This document shows positions 1 to 12,075 of a stretch of DNA of 64,000 nt, in pieces. Under the pieces are notes generated by a model. It did no database searches and was not told the origin of the DNA. It saw only the letters and a list, made by a program, of their open reading frames with translations. The position numbers and the translations under genes were made by a program. The stretch is from positions 11,074,191 to 11,138,190 of the forward strand of contig CM036223.1 in assembly GCA_020631735.1 (NCBI GenBank), given 5' to 3'. This stretch comes from Saccharum officinarum (lineage: Eukaryota; Streptophyta; Magnoliopsida; Poales; Poaceae). Every line of letters starts with the position of its first letter. Position 1 is the stretch's first letter.

Positions 1-264
1 ATCATAGCAATCAAATATGCAAAGCATGCATGGCCGAGAGATAGCTAGAGCGAGCACTGTACCAGCAAACCAAACGAAAGCATGCAGGCCACATGCATGC
101 TATATCTATCTCCGGCTCGGCCTTCTTCCCCCAGCCACTACTCCAACCACAAGTCAACAAGACACTAGCTAGCTAGCTAAATAGTACGTACTAGATAGTA
201 AAGCGATCGATCATCGACCGATCGAGAAGCCTAAGCTCGTGAAATACTAAAGATCAGGAGGAGG

Positions 265-477
265 ATGTCGGACTGGGGCCCCGTGGTGATCGGGCTGGTG
301 CTGTTCGTGCTCCTCTCGCCGGGGCTGCTCGTCCAGCTCCCAGGCCGCCACCATTTCGTGGAGTTCGGCAACCTGCAGACCAGCGCCATCTCCATCCTCG
401 TCCACTCCGTCATCTACTTCGCGCTCATCACCCTCTTCGTCATCGTCATCGGAGTGCACATCACCACCGGCAACTAG
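265..477 (+). CDS. DUF3339 family small membrane protein, left-arm copy
   Basis: Single-exon ORF of 70 residues. It has the hallmarks of the plant DUF3339 family: an N-terminal MSDWGPVV, a first hydrophobic segment at about residues 6-24 ending in LLSPGLL, a QLPGRHHFVEFGNLQTS loop (residues 24-42) and a second hydrophobic segment at about 44-64 before HITTGN. Family members are typically 65-75 residues with two predicted membrane helices; their biochemical role is not known to me. The ATG lies in a GGAGG-ATG context and matches the family start. The encoded protein is identical to that at 58342-58554, its mirror copy in the right arm. If the left arm is a misplaced haplotype contig, this is an allele and not a separate gene. 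A TATA-like stretch (GCTATATCTATC) lies near 100-111, but no promoter can be proven. Confidence 0.9.
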   Translation: MSDWGPVVIGLVLFVLLSPGLLVQLPGRHHFVEFGNLQTSAISILVHSVIYFALITLFVIVIGVHITTGN

Positions 478-987
478 CTAGCTACGACTAGCTATATAAT
501 ATCTCGATCACCACCTTGTTGTAGATTCATTCAATCGTCTTTTCATTAATTTCCTCCTCTTCTTCATTCGCTTCTTTCTTTCAATGCATCTGTATTACTA
601 CATCATGCATACATGTCTTCCTACTTCTGACTCCTCTCTGTCCTTCATCGGCAACTAGAGGGTCGTGTATGTAGTAAAGTGGATATGTAAAGCCTTTGTT
701 TTTTTTTTGCCCCGCCCCTTGCAAATAAAAGGATCGGACCAACTCTTTCTTTCTTCAGGTACTTTTTTTACTTGCCTTCTCCAAGCTTCTATAATTGATT
801 AATTTCTCTCGTAACAACTAGCAAATGTAGAAGCATATATATGTTAGCTGCTATATATATCGTAGTGAACAGTACGTTGTGTGTGTGTGTGTTTAGATCC
901 ATTCTTTGAGTATTTTGACTAGTTAATTAGCAAAATTATCTTTTACGCAAAAGAAATTAGCAAAATTATCTACTTTCCCAAATGTTA
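478..987. other. 3' flank of DUF3339 gene, no further gene seen
   Basis: AT-rich sequence downstream of the stop codon with a short (GT)n tract near 877-890, long T runs, and an AATAAA-like signal (GCAAATAAAAGG near 721-732) that could serve polyadenylation. I see no second coding region here. Confidence 0.5.
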
Positions 988-1140
988 CTCCCTCCCGTCA
1001 TAGAAGTAGAGTGATATTTGGGTTTCGTGTAATTAACCTACATACTGGAACTTTTATTATCAATTACTTTGTGATTAAGGGTATAATGAGATTCAACGAA
1101 ATAAATTCAAAAGTTTTATGTCTCTAATAACTAAAAGTAC

Positions 1141-1211
<71 letters not shown>

Positions 1212-1418
1212 TCTAGGTTTTGAGGTAGTCAAACTTTGTTAAATTTGACCAAATTTATAGATAATAGTATTAACATTTATGTCTATAAATAAGTTTATTA
1301 TGGACGTACATATTTCACTTCAATGGTACTTATTCGACATCATAGAAATTAGTATCTTTTTATATAGATTTGGTCCTTGGAAAGTGAGAATTACATTCTT
1401 TTTTCGAGACGAAGGAAG
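988..1418. mobile_element. Stowaway-like MITE (left arm), expanded by a (TAA)n tract
   Basis: The element starts CTCCCTCCCGTC after TA and ends GACGAAGGAAG before TA, as expected for Tc1/mariner-derived Stowaway MITEs (TA target site, CTCCCTCCGTC-type inverted ends). Internal phrases such as CATAAATAAGTTTATTATG are typical of grass members. A TAA microsatellite at about 1145-1210 has enlarged it to about 430 bp. The mirror copy is at 57399-57830. Confidence 0.75.
1145..1210. repeat. (TAA)n microsatellite
   Basis: About 21 TAA units inside the MITE. The right-arm copy (about 57607-57674) has a similar length but carries an interruption, so the two arms differ at this locus. Confidence 0.9.
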
Positions 1419-2554
1419 TATGAAGGAGAAATTGTAGTGTTAAAATTTGTGTTATGGAGACCGCAGGTGTGGATATTCAAAGTGTCTCCCTTTTATGGTT
1501 TTACCTACACTCTACCATAGCCAAATGCTATACAAGACATGCATGAGAGTTATTAGGAGGACCATAGATCCGTCCATATCATTAGTTAGGTCATGCTTGC
1601 ATGCTATCATAAACAATAATAATCAACTCAATTCAATGTCCCCCAACTACAACCATCTCAGGCAGCTACTTAATTTCTCATGCATCCATCTGCCTCTTAC
1701 AAAATTAAATACTCTCTCCTTTAAAAACATTACTCTCTCCTTTAAAAACATTATTTGATAACTTTGACTTCACTGTTCAAAAGTTTGATATTTGGTTGCT
1801 TCTACATAGGTATAGATATACATACTGCACGAGAGAATGAAACCAATTATAAGTGTGTATATATGTTGTTCTCAAAGTACCTAATTTTGATGGAAAATTT
1901 ATTACACTCTTAACATTATTTGAATTGACTAACTAACCATTTAATAAACTATGACAAGTTAAAGGGATGGTTGTTTGTACATGGAGTGAGTATATATGTA
2001 CACTTTCAAAAGGATATACTTTTGAAGAATTAGAAAAGGGAGTCCCTTATGTTTGTTTTCTTTTTTAGTTTACATAATAAATACTTGTTGTGTAGACGTG
2101 ACTGATCAAGACGTATATAATCGTCCACTACCTTTCTCCTATATATGATGATGATGAGACGATTCTTGTTCACCACTAAAGGATGATATGACTGAAGCTG
2201 AACGTGGTAGCTAGCTTGTGTGAAGATAAGGCTAAGACTAATAAGAGCAAGCCAACCCATGTACAGTATACTACATTATATACGGCTCCCACCCAGCTCT
2301 CCTCCCCCTTGTGGAGCAGGAGCAGGAGCAGGAGCACCGTGCATCTCACTTTCTGCCTTTTGGTTTCGATAACGTGAAATGTGTTGTCTTCAGTTGAATC
2401 TCTCTTTCCATCTGCAGCATATTTCACTTTCACAATGATGATCTGATGGCATGGCAGCATAAGCTCTGACGACATATATGCATGTATGGTTGCAAACTGC
2501 TAAACTAAAAGAATAATGTCATATTCAGTATGTTTCCTTCCTTCCTTTCCTCTA

Positions 2555-2560
<6 letters not shown>
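1419..2560. other. Intergenic, no supported gene
   Basis: AT-rich DNA with a small direct duplication (ACTCTCTCCTTTAAAAACATT, twice, near 1708-1752) and a short imperfect GGAGCA repeat near 2313-2336. Open frames here are not preserved between the two arms (single-base indels change them), so I do not call a gene. Confidence 0.5.

Positions 2561-2620
<60 letters not shown>
2561..2620. repeat. (TA)n microsatellite bounding a transposon end, left arm
   Basis: About 30 TA units followed directly by GCCAACCACCCCACC. The mirror tract is at 56199-56257. It forms one border of the unclassified element described at 47880-56198. Confidence 0.9.
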
Positions 2621-2621
<1 letters not shown>

Positions 2622-3234
2622 CCAACCACCCCACCTAGCCCCCCGCGAAGCTGACGCGCGCAGGTCCTAGCCAGCCCACCCATTCAGATCAGCAGAGCTG
2701 ACGCGTGCGTGAAATGGGGACCACTGCAGACCTAACCAATCGGATGCATATAAATCCAAGTTAAGTTGTGCACAAAAGTTTTGGTCGCGATGTTGCATAG
2801 AAATTAGTCGTTGAATGAATTAAAATCAATTCATTACCGTATAAAAATCTTTCCGCGAGCTAGATGTTCCACGTAATTGCCCCTGACACAGGCTGACACA
2901 AGCTGACACATGCATGCATGGATGCATCAATTCTAATCTCTTCTATTTGTTCACGATAATTTCTCAACGAAGCTTTCAATTCTAAAACGGTTTTCACCAT
3001 TGAACTCCTAACATTTTTGTGCATGATTCAAGAACTATTGTGAAATATTTTTTAAAATTTTTGAAATTTGAATCATGGCACGTGATGGCTGATTAGATGC
3101 ATAGAATCATTTGTCAAGATGCATAGAAACGTACAAAACACTTTCCTCTAAGCATACAATCTTGTGAGTAGAGCTTAAAAACATGGAGACGATCTCGTCT
3201 TGTCTAAAAATTTAAAATTTGAATCATGACACTT
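2621..3234. mobile_element. Terminal part of unclassified (TA)n-flanked element, left arm
   Basis: Non-coding sequence with recurrent ATGCATAGAA motifs (near 2795, 3100, 3120) and a short array of GCTGACACA-like units near 2890-2908. It is the left-arm copy of 55586-56198 and the same element as 47880-52241. It is followed by the GAATG target duplication and the LTR start. Confidence 0.6.
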
Positions 3235-3239
3235 GAATG

Positions 3240-3409
3240 TGTCACACCCAAAATTTCCTATTTTGGGTTGTGCATGAAAAAATACTAAATAAAATAAATA
3301 ATTTCAATATTTGAATAAATTTATTAGATAAGTTAAGTTGCTGCTAATTTAAATATAGATAATTGTGGTTTTAAACTTTTTCATATTAATTTGATAATGT
3401 GGTGTTTGT
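3240..3409. mobile_element. First 170 bp of a solo LTR, cut by the assembly gap
   Basis: Begins TGTCACACCC directly after GAATG (3235-3239). It matches, in reverse complement, the end of the complete solo LTR at 52242-55580, whose target duplication CATTC is the same site. The sequence breaks at 3409 where the N run begins, so the truncation is an assembly boundary and not a biological end. Confidence 0.9.
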
Positions 3410-3509
3410 NNNNNNNNNNNNNNNNNNNNNNNNNNNNNNNNNNNNNNNNNNNNNNNNNNNNNNNNNNNNNNNNNNNNNNNNNNNNNNNNNNNNNNNNNNN
3501 NNNNNNNNN
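3410..3509. other. Assembly gap, exactly 100 N
   Basis: One hundred consecutive N. A round length is usual for a scaffolding gap of unknown size. Homology to the right arm stops exactly at its left edge. Confidence 0.99.
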
Positions 3510-3527
3510 ACAAGCTAACGACTACTA

Positions 3528-4421
3528 TAGATGGCCAACGGGCCAGCATGGCACGGCACAACACGGGTCCGGGCTGCACGACCCGATGGTTCTCGGCCTA
3601 CACGAACCGCCGTGCCTCACAGGTCATGTCGAGGCGGGCGTCGTGCCTAACCTACGGCCCAGGCACGGCCTGCTGGGCCGTCGGGCCGACCCGATGGGGT
3701 CGGGCTATCCTGCGTGCCGAGCGGCCCGAGGCCCGCGAGGGAGCGCCCTGACCGCCGCCGCCGCCACGTGGGACACCAGATCCGGCCGCCCGAAGCTGGC
3801 TGCCGAGCTCGAGGAAGAAGGCGGTGCATGGAGAAGCCGACGGCCGTAGAAATGAGAGACAGAGAGAGAGGTGGTGACCTCACAGGCCGGATCCAAGGCG
3901 CGGAGCTCGGGGAGTTGGGGCCGCCGTGTGTTCACTCCCCGCGCACCGTCGCGAGGAGGCAAGTAGCTGGCACGCCACCTGCTGGCGAGCGAAGGAGGCA
4001 AGGAGCGGCGCGCCACCTCCAGCGTGCTCAGGCCTGGGGGTCGCGAGTCGCGACTCGCGAAGTCGCGAGTGGGGACTGGGGGGTGGCCGGTTGGGGATGC
4101 GGCGGTCGCAGCGCAGGGGAGAACAGGAGTGTGGAGTGGGAATGTGGGATTAGGGTTAAGAAGAAGATGCAGCTGGTGGGCTGTTTTTTTAGATGGGTTA
4201 GTGCCCGATGGGCTCTTTCCAGGCTAGATTAATCACCGAGCTGTCACCATGCCTACTATTGGAGCGGGCCGTGCCACGGGCCTGGGGTGCGGCCCAGGCA
4301 CGGCCTGCTCCCTCGGGCCGTGCCAGCCTAGGCCCGCTGGCCACCGGCCGGGCCGTGCTCGAGCAAGCAAAAAGACCAGGCTTTGGGCCGAGCCAACGGG
4401 CTCAGGCTGCATGGCCAAGTA
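3528..4421. mobile_element. Non-autonomous hAT-like DNA transposon, GC-rich
   Basis: The element starts TAGATGGCCAACGGGCC and ends GGCTGCATGGCCAAGTA, giving short imperfect inverted ends (TAGATGGCC / TACTTGGCC). Both ends carry dense GGGCC/GGCAC motifs, the usual subterminal style of plant hAT elements. It is flanked by the same 12-base word TAACGACTACTA at 3516-3527 and 4422-4433. A hAT duplication should be 8 bp, so 4 bases may be chance or pre-existing. The interior (about 3740-4170) is GC-rich and could include captured gene sequence, but no transposase motif is visible and long frames there look fortuitous. Confidence 0.65.
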
Positions 4422-4433
4422 TAACGACTACTA

Positions 4434-4932
4434 CTCATGTATCAGAAACCTAGGGGTGGATCTAGCACCAGGATGGAGTGCTCGGGCTTAGCTTCTAATA
4501 AACTTTTCTATCTTCACTCATGTAGGCTAGATAGATTATGTTAATCCAATAAGTTGTGCTCAACCAGCTGATTCTATTTTTTTTTTTGCTATATCCACAC
4601 CTCCAATAACCATCTTATGTACTGGTTGCCAAACGTCTCGGTGTATATAATCATACAGCCTTGAAATCGGTCATTAGCCAACTTATTGGATTGAAACTTG
4701 GTGTTGGCTACATCTATAGATGCTGTTTTCCTCCTTGAAGACGTTGTCGTGGAGATCACACCCTACTCCTCAAGCTCTTTGCTTGTTTCTCCTAGCGTGA
4801 AAGGTGGCATTTGAACGACGTTGCTTTGATGGCTTCATGGGCTAATATTATAATATAGATAGACAAAAAAATGGGCCTCAGTCAAACACCCGCAAATCGG
4901 CCCGATTTAAATTTAGTGCTAAGGAGCGGCTC
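4434..4932. other. Intergenic stretch, no gene seen
   Basis: About 500 bp of mixed-composition DNA between the hAT-like element and the putative Harbinger end. I recognise no coding or RNA feature. Confidence 0.5.
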
Positions 4933-5254
4933 TAAGGGCAACTCTAACCAATCTCTCAAAATTTGACCCCTACTCTACAAATGAGAATCCCATCCAGATT
5001 CCAGCCCTCATTTCTCCATGCTCTCCAACCGAACTCTCATTTCAGGCTCCCTATTTTCTCACCTATATTTTGTACATAACTTATAACTACCAAGTCCAGC
5101 ATTTTATATCTAAACCGTGTTAGTATTATTGTAATGGATATTTGTTAATGATAATTTTGTACGGCTAATATATTGGAGGAATTATTTTTTCAGATAATTT
5201 ATAACTTTGAATTTTTGATTTGTCAGTCTTAGAACGGCTATATATTTGAACCGA

Positions 5255-5360
5255 CACTCTTCCAACGGCTATAAATCAGATGATCGCTCTTCCAACGGCT
5301 ATAAATCAAACGGTCGCTCTTCTAATGGCTATAAATCAAATGGTCGCTCTATCTCCAACG
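5255..5360. repeat. Four tandem 30-bp units upstream of the transposase
   Basis: The unit is about 30 bp, with core CCAACGGCTATAAATCA followed by a variable YGRTCGCTCT. Three units are clear and a fourth is degenerate near 5350-5370. Each contains a TATAAAT word. It lies in the 5' region of the Harbinger transposase and may be its former promoter or a subterminal binding array for the element's own proteins; that role is inference. Confidence 0.8.
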
Positions 5361-6085
5361 GTTATATTTTCAGTCTATATATATGTATGGTCATTCTCTT
5401 TCCTGAACCAATTCCAATATTGGGCTGCTTCTTGTCCACCGAAAATGAGTCGTCTCTCCGGACTAGATTCATCTTCCTCATCCGATGATGGTGACGATGT
5501 TCTTGAGGAAACCCTGACTACATTACACCAAGCACACACTCAATACCAAGCTCTCAATGCTCCACGATAGGGTGGTTCTGTACCTGGGCGCCAGTATATT
5601 CATCGGGACAGAGAAAGTGGGCATTGGAGGTTGTACAATGACTATTTCTCTAAAAATCCAACTTACGGGCCACCTTTCTTCCGCGCAGGTTTGCTAATAG
5701 CCTGTTAATTTTTGTGTACCTTCTTTATCCATATTTCTATGTCCATGTTTGCTTAGTTTGGATTTGTCCCTCAGGTTTAGGATGTTGTTGGCGGTGTTTA
5801 AGTCATATTTTACCCCGCCAACATTTACATAAAATGATTACCAAACTTAGTGAATAGGGCTTTACACTAACATATTCCACTAGTTTTGGTGATTGTTCAT
5901 TTGCAGGAGGGCATATATGAAAATACACATAAATGGGCCAAGAAATATATGAAAACCATGGGAAGAGAAAGAGGCCCACTTACCAGACAATCTGGGCCTC
6001 AACATGGATCAAAATGCCCAACAATGAACCCAAGAAGTGGAGGCCCAAAACCCAGTCCAAATCTATCTCGGGCCACAGGAGCAGC

Positions 6086-7335
6086 TGTTGATATTAGATA
6101 CGCACACAAAGAAATTCAAGAAAAATAATCCTTAAGCGCACGGATATCAGTGAGCAATTCACCTGAGAGATAAGTCCAGAGTATCGTATTTGTTTTATCC
6201 GCAAGGAGAAAGCGTGCGATGACTAACCTAGTCTTTACTATTACCTCTGGGCCGCACTGCAAGGTGGTGAAGATATAAGCGATTAGAGAGAACTACGACG
6301 ACAGTCTGGTTCCACCTATGGCAAGCTATGATACTATTGGTCTTAGAGAAAATACCGATGGGAAAGAGACACCATAGAGGATGCTTAACCAGGGTACTTA
6401 ATCCTACCAAACCTTCTGACGGAAGGAGACTCCAAAGGTAACAATGGGATTATCACGTCTCACGCTACTACTCACTAATCCAGCCAGATAGGGGATAAAT
6501 ACGAGTATTCCTAGCCCAAGCACCACGCTTACGCTATGAATGATTACTCTATTCCCTACATGAAACGAATAAAGTAAACTCGTAAACCAAAGAACAATAA
6601 TAACAACGTACTTACTTAGTATTAGAAGTTGAATTGCCGAAGAATCCTAGAACTAAGCCTCGGGTTAGGAGACTTGATCCCGCAGGTACAAGCCGGAGAG
6701 GAGACACCGACATGTCAGGCTTCCTAACTCATCCCTCCACTCTAACTCTCTCAATCTAGAAGAAGAACTCTAATCTCACATGGAGACTATAAAGCTAAAC
6801 TCTCTTGTATATTCCCTAGAGGCAGATCCACCCCTCTCAGCTGATCCCAATGGAAAATAATGAATTAGGATTTCATGGGATGCCTCCTCCTGGGGCCAAG
6901 GGCCTTGCTTATATAGCCCTCTAGGAAGCACCACAGTCTCGAATCAAACCGACCTTGATCTACGATTATTATTGATCCTCAAAGGCGGTGGAGGCATGAT
7001 CCAGGAGGTGAAAGGTGATTGGCTCTCTGGCTAGGGCGGCGCCCAACGAGGTGGGGCGGGCGCCCCTTCTGGACCCGTTTCGTCTCCCGTTTGTTTCTAG
7101 AGTCTTCTCGTACCTTCTAGATTACAGAAAAGTTGTGCGTAACCCTTTTGTCTCTATGTAAACCTAACATGTGGGCCATCCTTGGTTCTTTTCAGCTGAC
7201 CCCCTATAGAAACAGACATTCACCAAAACTCGTGGAATTCTATCAGTGTAACCCCTATATCTGGATAGTATTTATATTTAGATCATTTCTCATGCTATGT
7301 TGATGGTTAAAAATGATACTTATCTACCGTCAATA
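6086..7335 (-). repeat. 3' LTR of the tRNA-Asp-primed element
   Basis: Direct repeat partner of 13285-14551. Its last bases have CAATA where the other copy has CAACA, so the terminal CA of the canonical LTR end is mutated to TA. Confidence 0.9.
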
Positions 7336-7350
7336 AACTCCCCCAAGCTT
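7336..7350 (-). other. Polypurine tract
   Basis: On the minus strand the bases just before the 3' LTR read AAGCTTGGGGGAGTT, a purine-rich stretch in the correct place for second-strand priming. This fixes the element's orientation. Confidence 0.75.
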
Positions 7351-10300
7351 ATTTTTGCTCGTCCCTGAGCAAAGATAAATTCAGTGATGGATCAATAGTT
7401 GCTATAATACTTTTACACCTCAAAAGTACACATGCGTTCAAACTAGAACTCTACTCCGAATTAGAGTGAACTATTCTGACTTCAAACTTACCCGTATTAC
7501 CTTTTGCCATGGGGCTTGTAGCCGTCACTTGGGTCTTGAGCAGTTGAAAGACAGAACAGTGAAGTCAAGCGCTATGTCTCAAGCTCTTTGATCAACTATT
7601 ATTCTAGAGTTTTGCAGTGTTTTCAAATAAAACTCAAAAATTCCTATGTATGACCCTTTCAAGTCTCTCCTTTATGATATTTTTGGATCCTCACCAAGGC
7701 ATTTATGGTATATGCCTTCTCTCTTCTCTCAAAATATATGGTATTTTTGGCATAAGGCATAGTAACATTATACCTTGTTTCTCTCACCCTACTTCTAATA
7801 GGTCTATCTAGAGCTCATAGGTGGGAGACAAGGAATTCATACTTGCAAACATTTATTGCATAGTTAGACACATGGATCCAGAAGGACAAGTCCGGCCATA
7901 CAGTCAAATCAAGATGTGCATGTGTGTGATCCTAAATATGGGTTGAGTGGATATGTATATAGTGGTAATGATGGTGGACGTAAGTGGAAATGAAGGGGTA
8001 GAGGAAAAATGGTGAATATCTATTTCTACTTTTCCTCCTTAAAGAAATACATACCTCTTCTTTGAACTTTGAAGACTTTGGGGGGAACTTAGACCGCTCA
8101 AAATTTCTCTATGTTGGGACATTTGTCCTCTTACTTTTATTTTTATTTTCCTCTCTTTTCTTTTTTTAACGGAGCACCCAAGTCTCTTTTGGAAATATTG
8201 ATGGAGGTAGTAACAAAAATATTGGAGCTTATAACAAAAGGGGCTAGCAATGGATGAAGGGTTCTGTTCACTCCCAGTATAGGAGCCGAACAACTTGTTG
8301 GGTTATGTCTAATGGAAAATATGTGGATGCGTACTTTCAGGGTAGAAGCAGCATATATGGGTGGAGTGTACGTGATCTTGATTTTAACTGCATGACTAAT
8401 CCCCTAGGGTCAACACAGACTGACCACATTCAATGCTTACAAGCAGCTAAGCTAACAAGTGAAAGTCTTTCCTAATCTAATAAGCATGTATATATGGCTG
8501 TGGTAGGAATTAAACTCTCGTTATACAGGAACTCATCATGTAGGATTTTAAATTTTCAAAGATAAATTCTTCAGAACTCTAGTATCTCTAGAAGCATGAT
8601 AAACGGCAGCTCAAAACTTTCTCATATCATATCCGCCAACTACCAAGACTTAGATCAAGCGTTCGCTACCCATGAGTTTCAGGTTCAGAGAAAATCTTAG
8701 ATCAAAATAGTTGCGTCTAAAACTCAAGAGAGTTCGAGGTTGAAAACTAGGTACTTAAAAGGAATTACGGCAGAGCAACTATTCAACATTTTCATGCAAG
8801 AGATTATTCGAGATTCTTCTTTTATTAACAACTTCTTTAAGAACAAAGATAAGCAAACTAGACACACCCTTTTTATTTTGTTTTTATTATTTTAGAACAT
8901 TATTATTACTAAATAAGAAAACTCATAAAGAATAAGGTAAAACTGAGAGAAGAAAATACTTAGCTGGATACATGGGGGTGCTTTCCCCCAAGCTGGATGT
9001 TGACGTAGTCGTTCAATCTTATGAAGTAGCAGACTGGCAGCGGGGATGTTCTTCCTCCTCTAGTGGAGCATTAATTGATGTTGATGATTGTTGAGACAGT
9101 GCTCCACCAGTGGATAGAACATCCATTTGCTTGTTGGCTCTTCTTGGTCCTTCAAATCCTGTGGAACTCAAATAGATAACAAAACTTGTGGAATAGATTA
9201 AGCATTAGTGGTTGGCCACTCAAGCCTTAATTGTCCAGAGTTTTTAAGATTGTTTTTGATTCTTTTAAGCAAAGTTTCAATAGGATTTCTCTCAAATACT
9301 TTTATATTTTTATAATATAGAGAAAGTCTAACAAGATGAATGCATATTTATTTTTATTTTGTGCCACCATAGTGAATATTCCTATGGGTCCTTACATGCC
9401 ACAAAATTATTAACATGGGGCTTATAATTTATGATGCAACAAAGCAAACATATATTTATTTTATTTTCTAATGCAATGCTAGTGCAGAAAAGTAAACATG
9501 CTAAAAGGAGAATGATTATGCAACTGCTGGAAAGTAACTATGTGAAAAGGGAAACTAATGCAGTGCTGAAAAAGGATAAATATGGATAACTACCGATTTT
9601 ACCTTTTGGCAAGGATTCAGTGTTTTAAGGTCCTCTGAATAGGGCCTCTTACCATGTTCATTCTGTAGGTGCACCATCTGGTCCCATAGTAGAGACCTTG
9701 ATAGCTTGCACCTCTTGAGATGGTGTCACCCATGTTCCTTGCTCTTCCAGCAGTTTGAAGTGAAGTATTAGTTATGGAAACTGGCAGCATCTTGCTTATT
9801 GTACATGTTCGTAGGTCTAGGATCTTCACTTGTACGATTCTTAGGGAGTTGACAAGCTTCTCTACTGTTGTGTTAAAAGTGGGTCCTGCTCATAGAGACA
9901 AGGCAAAGATCAAGTGTGTGGGCTCTATTGGTGGAAAAACACCAACAGAACCAAAAGTTTATTCTTCTCTAACCTTAGGCATATTGAGCAAGATAAAATT
10001 GATATTTATGTGTTTTGCTTGAACTTGACATGGGTGATTGGATCAAACAATGAGCATGAATGTAGCATTAAATCAATTGGGGATTTCAAATTTCTTAACC
10101 TTATGGAAGGATAGTCTATCTATGCATATTGTGTAATAATTTCATGATTATGACTATCAACTTCCAAAGAAAAGACGTGCAATCATTTGAGATCATTGAG
10201 TTAAGATTATAAGATCAAGAAAGTGGTGACAGGAACAAAGATTAGAGAACTAAGCATGTTGAGTTAATTAGGATGAGTCAAATGAGGTTGTAACTCAAAC

Positions 10301-12075
10301 ATGGTTGATTCTCTATTTATGTGTATACCAGCATCAAGGAAGGGATTTTAATATGATGATCACTAACCTTAGGATGTTACCTTTAATGTTGGAGCATGCT
10401 GGCATTATAACACCTTATGAAAGCTTTCCTTCGTTGGTCGTTCTTGTTCTTTTGTTCATGCGTCAATGTCTTCTCTGTTGCACTCCTTCCTTCTTACATT
10501 TAGTAATGTCATGTTTCATTCTCTCTTTAATTTGTGCTTAGATCATTAGCTCTTCTTATTGTTTTATTCCTGCGAATCATTAGTAGACACACATACCCGA
10601 AGGAGTATGCAAGTAATGATAGGGGCATTGTTGTCACAAAGCTAAGGGTCAGTTTCTATGCTATAGAAGAATTTATTTAAACATACTAGCACAGAAACAT
10701 TCACTATTACTTCTTTTCTAGGGGATTGATTTTATCTTATATTTGATTATCAAATATAGGCATTATGAAATAACTCAAACTTTTAGAAATAAAATAATAG
10801 TTAATTGAGAGATTGCAAACCAGTGTGTAGAGCGATGAGAACATGATAGGGGGAAGGTCATGGTTGGATCATCTAAAGGAGTTGGCCTTCCTTCCTCATA
10901 CATCAGCTTCTTAATCTAGTGAGGGTGCAAAAAGTTACATGTTCTCCTCTTGTCAATCTTTCTTGATTTCTGATGATTAATAATTGACAAGAGAATGCAA
11001 CTGCAGCTCAAAATCCTCCACGATGGTCTTTGTCTTCAAGTGGCATGATGAAGATTTGTTCACTTGCGTGCATGGAGTGAGTGCTTTGATTGTGGATCTT
11101 GTTTTGTAGCACTCTTCTTCTTTCTCTTTGGATATGAATGAGTTGTGTCTCTCTTGTGCAAGATTATTGTGTCTCTTCATCTCCAGTATGAGTTCATCTC
11201 AGGACTTTCTCATTTTGAATTTTGGAGTTTCCCTGTAGGGGTTAGTCTAACAAAATATACCATTGTCTTTACTAGCAATTTTTAGTTCAATAACCAAACT
11301 AGACTCCATGTCTAATTAGATTAAGGAAGACTGTTTAACCTAAGCACCATGCTTAATTTAAAAAGCCAATAGAAGCATGTACACTACTTCTAAACTAACA
11401 CTTACTAGGGTAGATAAGGGTAGCATGAAAGCATTATAGAGATTTACTCAAACAGTGATGAAAGAGCATGATTGTTGTTTAGCAATTTGAGCATGTCTTA
11501 AAGGTAGGGACAACCACGATAATGTAGCAACATTGCAAAAATTTTATTTATGGAAGTTTATCCCCCAAGCTTGAATTTTGCAAAAATTAAGATTGGATGA
11601 ATGTAATTCAATGTTGCATAATGATTGGTTGGACATACTTTGCATTTGTTGTTCCTTCAGTCTTTCTGCTCCAACCTGGAATGGTTAGTGACAAGAATAC
11701 CCGAAGGAATATTTTCATAATTGTAACTCTATGCTCATTTCACAAGGGCAGCGCAGCAGAAAGGTGAATACTCATGTCATGGTCTGAATAGTGCTTGTTT
11801 TAGGACACTAAGCTTGTCCTTGGGAAACCTTCAAGATATGAATTGGCAAAGTGGTTTCCCCTCTAGCACTAGTTTATGTGTACTAATCTCAACACAACGA
11901 GATCTGCAATGTTTATGATAAACATATATGTCTTCAACCACCTTTTTAAATCTTTAGGAACAGGGAGTATAAGAGGGTTGAAGATCTCATGTGGGGCAAT
12001 GTTAGAGAGACTAAGTGAATCAGGAGATTTCTTATATGAGCAAGGACTTGATAGGGTTTTTATAAAGTAGCTTCC
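7351..12075. other. Non-coding interior of the non-autonomous retrotransposon
   Basis: About 4.7 kb of AT-rich sequence with only short open frames on either strand. I searched the translated frames by eye for retroviral-type motifs (DSGA, YVDD or YMDD, ADWAG, HHCC finger) and saw none. Phrases such as CCCCCAAGCTTGAATTTTGC (about 11562) recall the polypurine region, but no further LTR is evident. Confidence 0.6.

Larger units (their letters stand above)
1..3409. repeat. Left arm of a 3.4 kb inverted duplication
   Basis: This whole block is the reverse complement of about 55412-58818. Paired positions sum to 58819 at the outer end and drift by only 1-2 bases inward, so the two arms are collinear over their full length, including a DUF3339 gene, a Stowaway MITE, a (TAA)n and a (TA)n tract and the first 170 bp of a solo LTR. 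Differences I saw are mostly homopolymer, single-base or microsatellite-length changes, for example five versus four C near 1640 and one G lost near 2204. The arm continues beyond the window start and stops at the assembly gap at 3410. Confidence 0.95.

Noticed and set aside
3705..4232. Frames of 103-172 codons in the hAT-like element
   Set aside because: GC-rich shadows in several registers; no transposase (hAT C-terminal or RW domain) motif.
5246..5488. 80-codon frame encoding RSSNGYKSNG repeats
   Set aside because: It is the translation of the 30-bp tandem DNA repeat upstream of the transposase and has no independent support.
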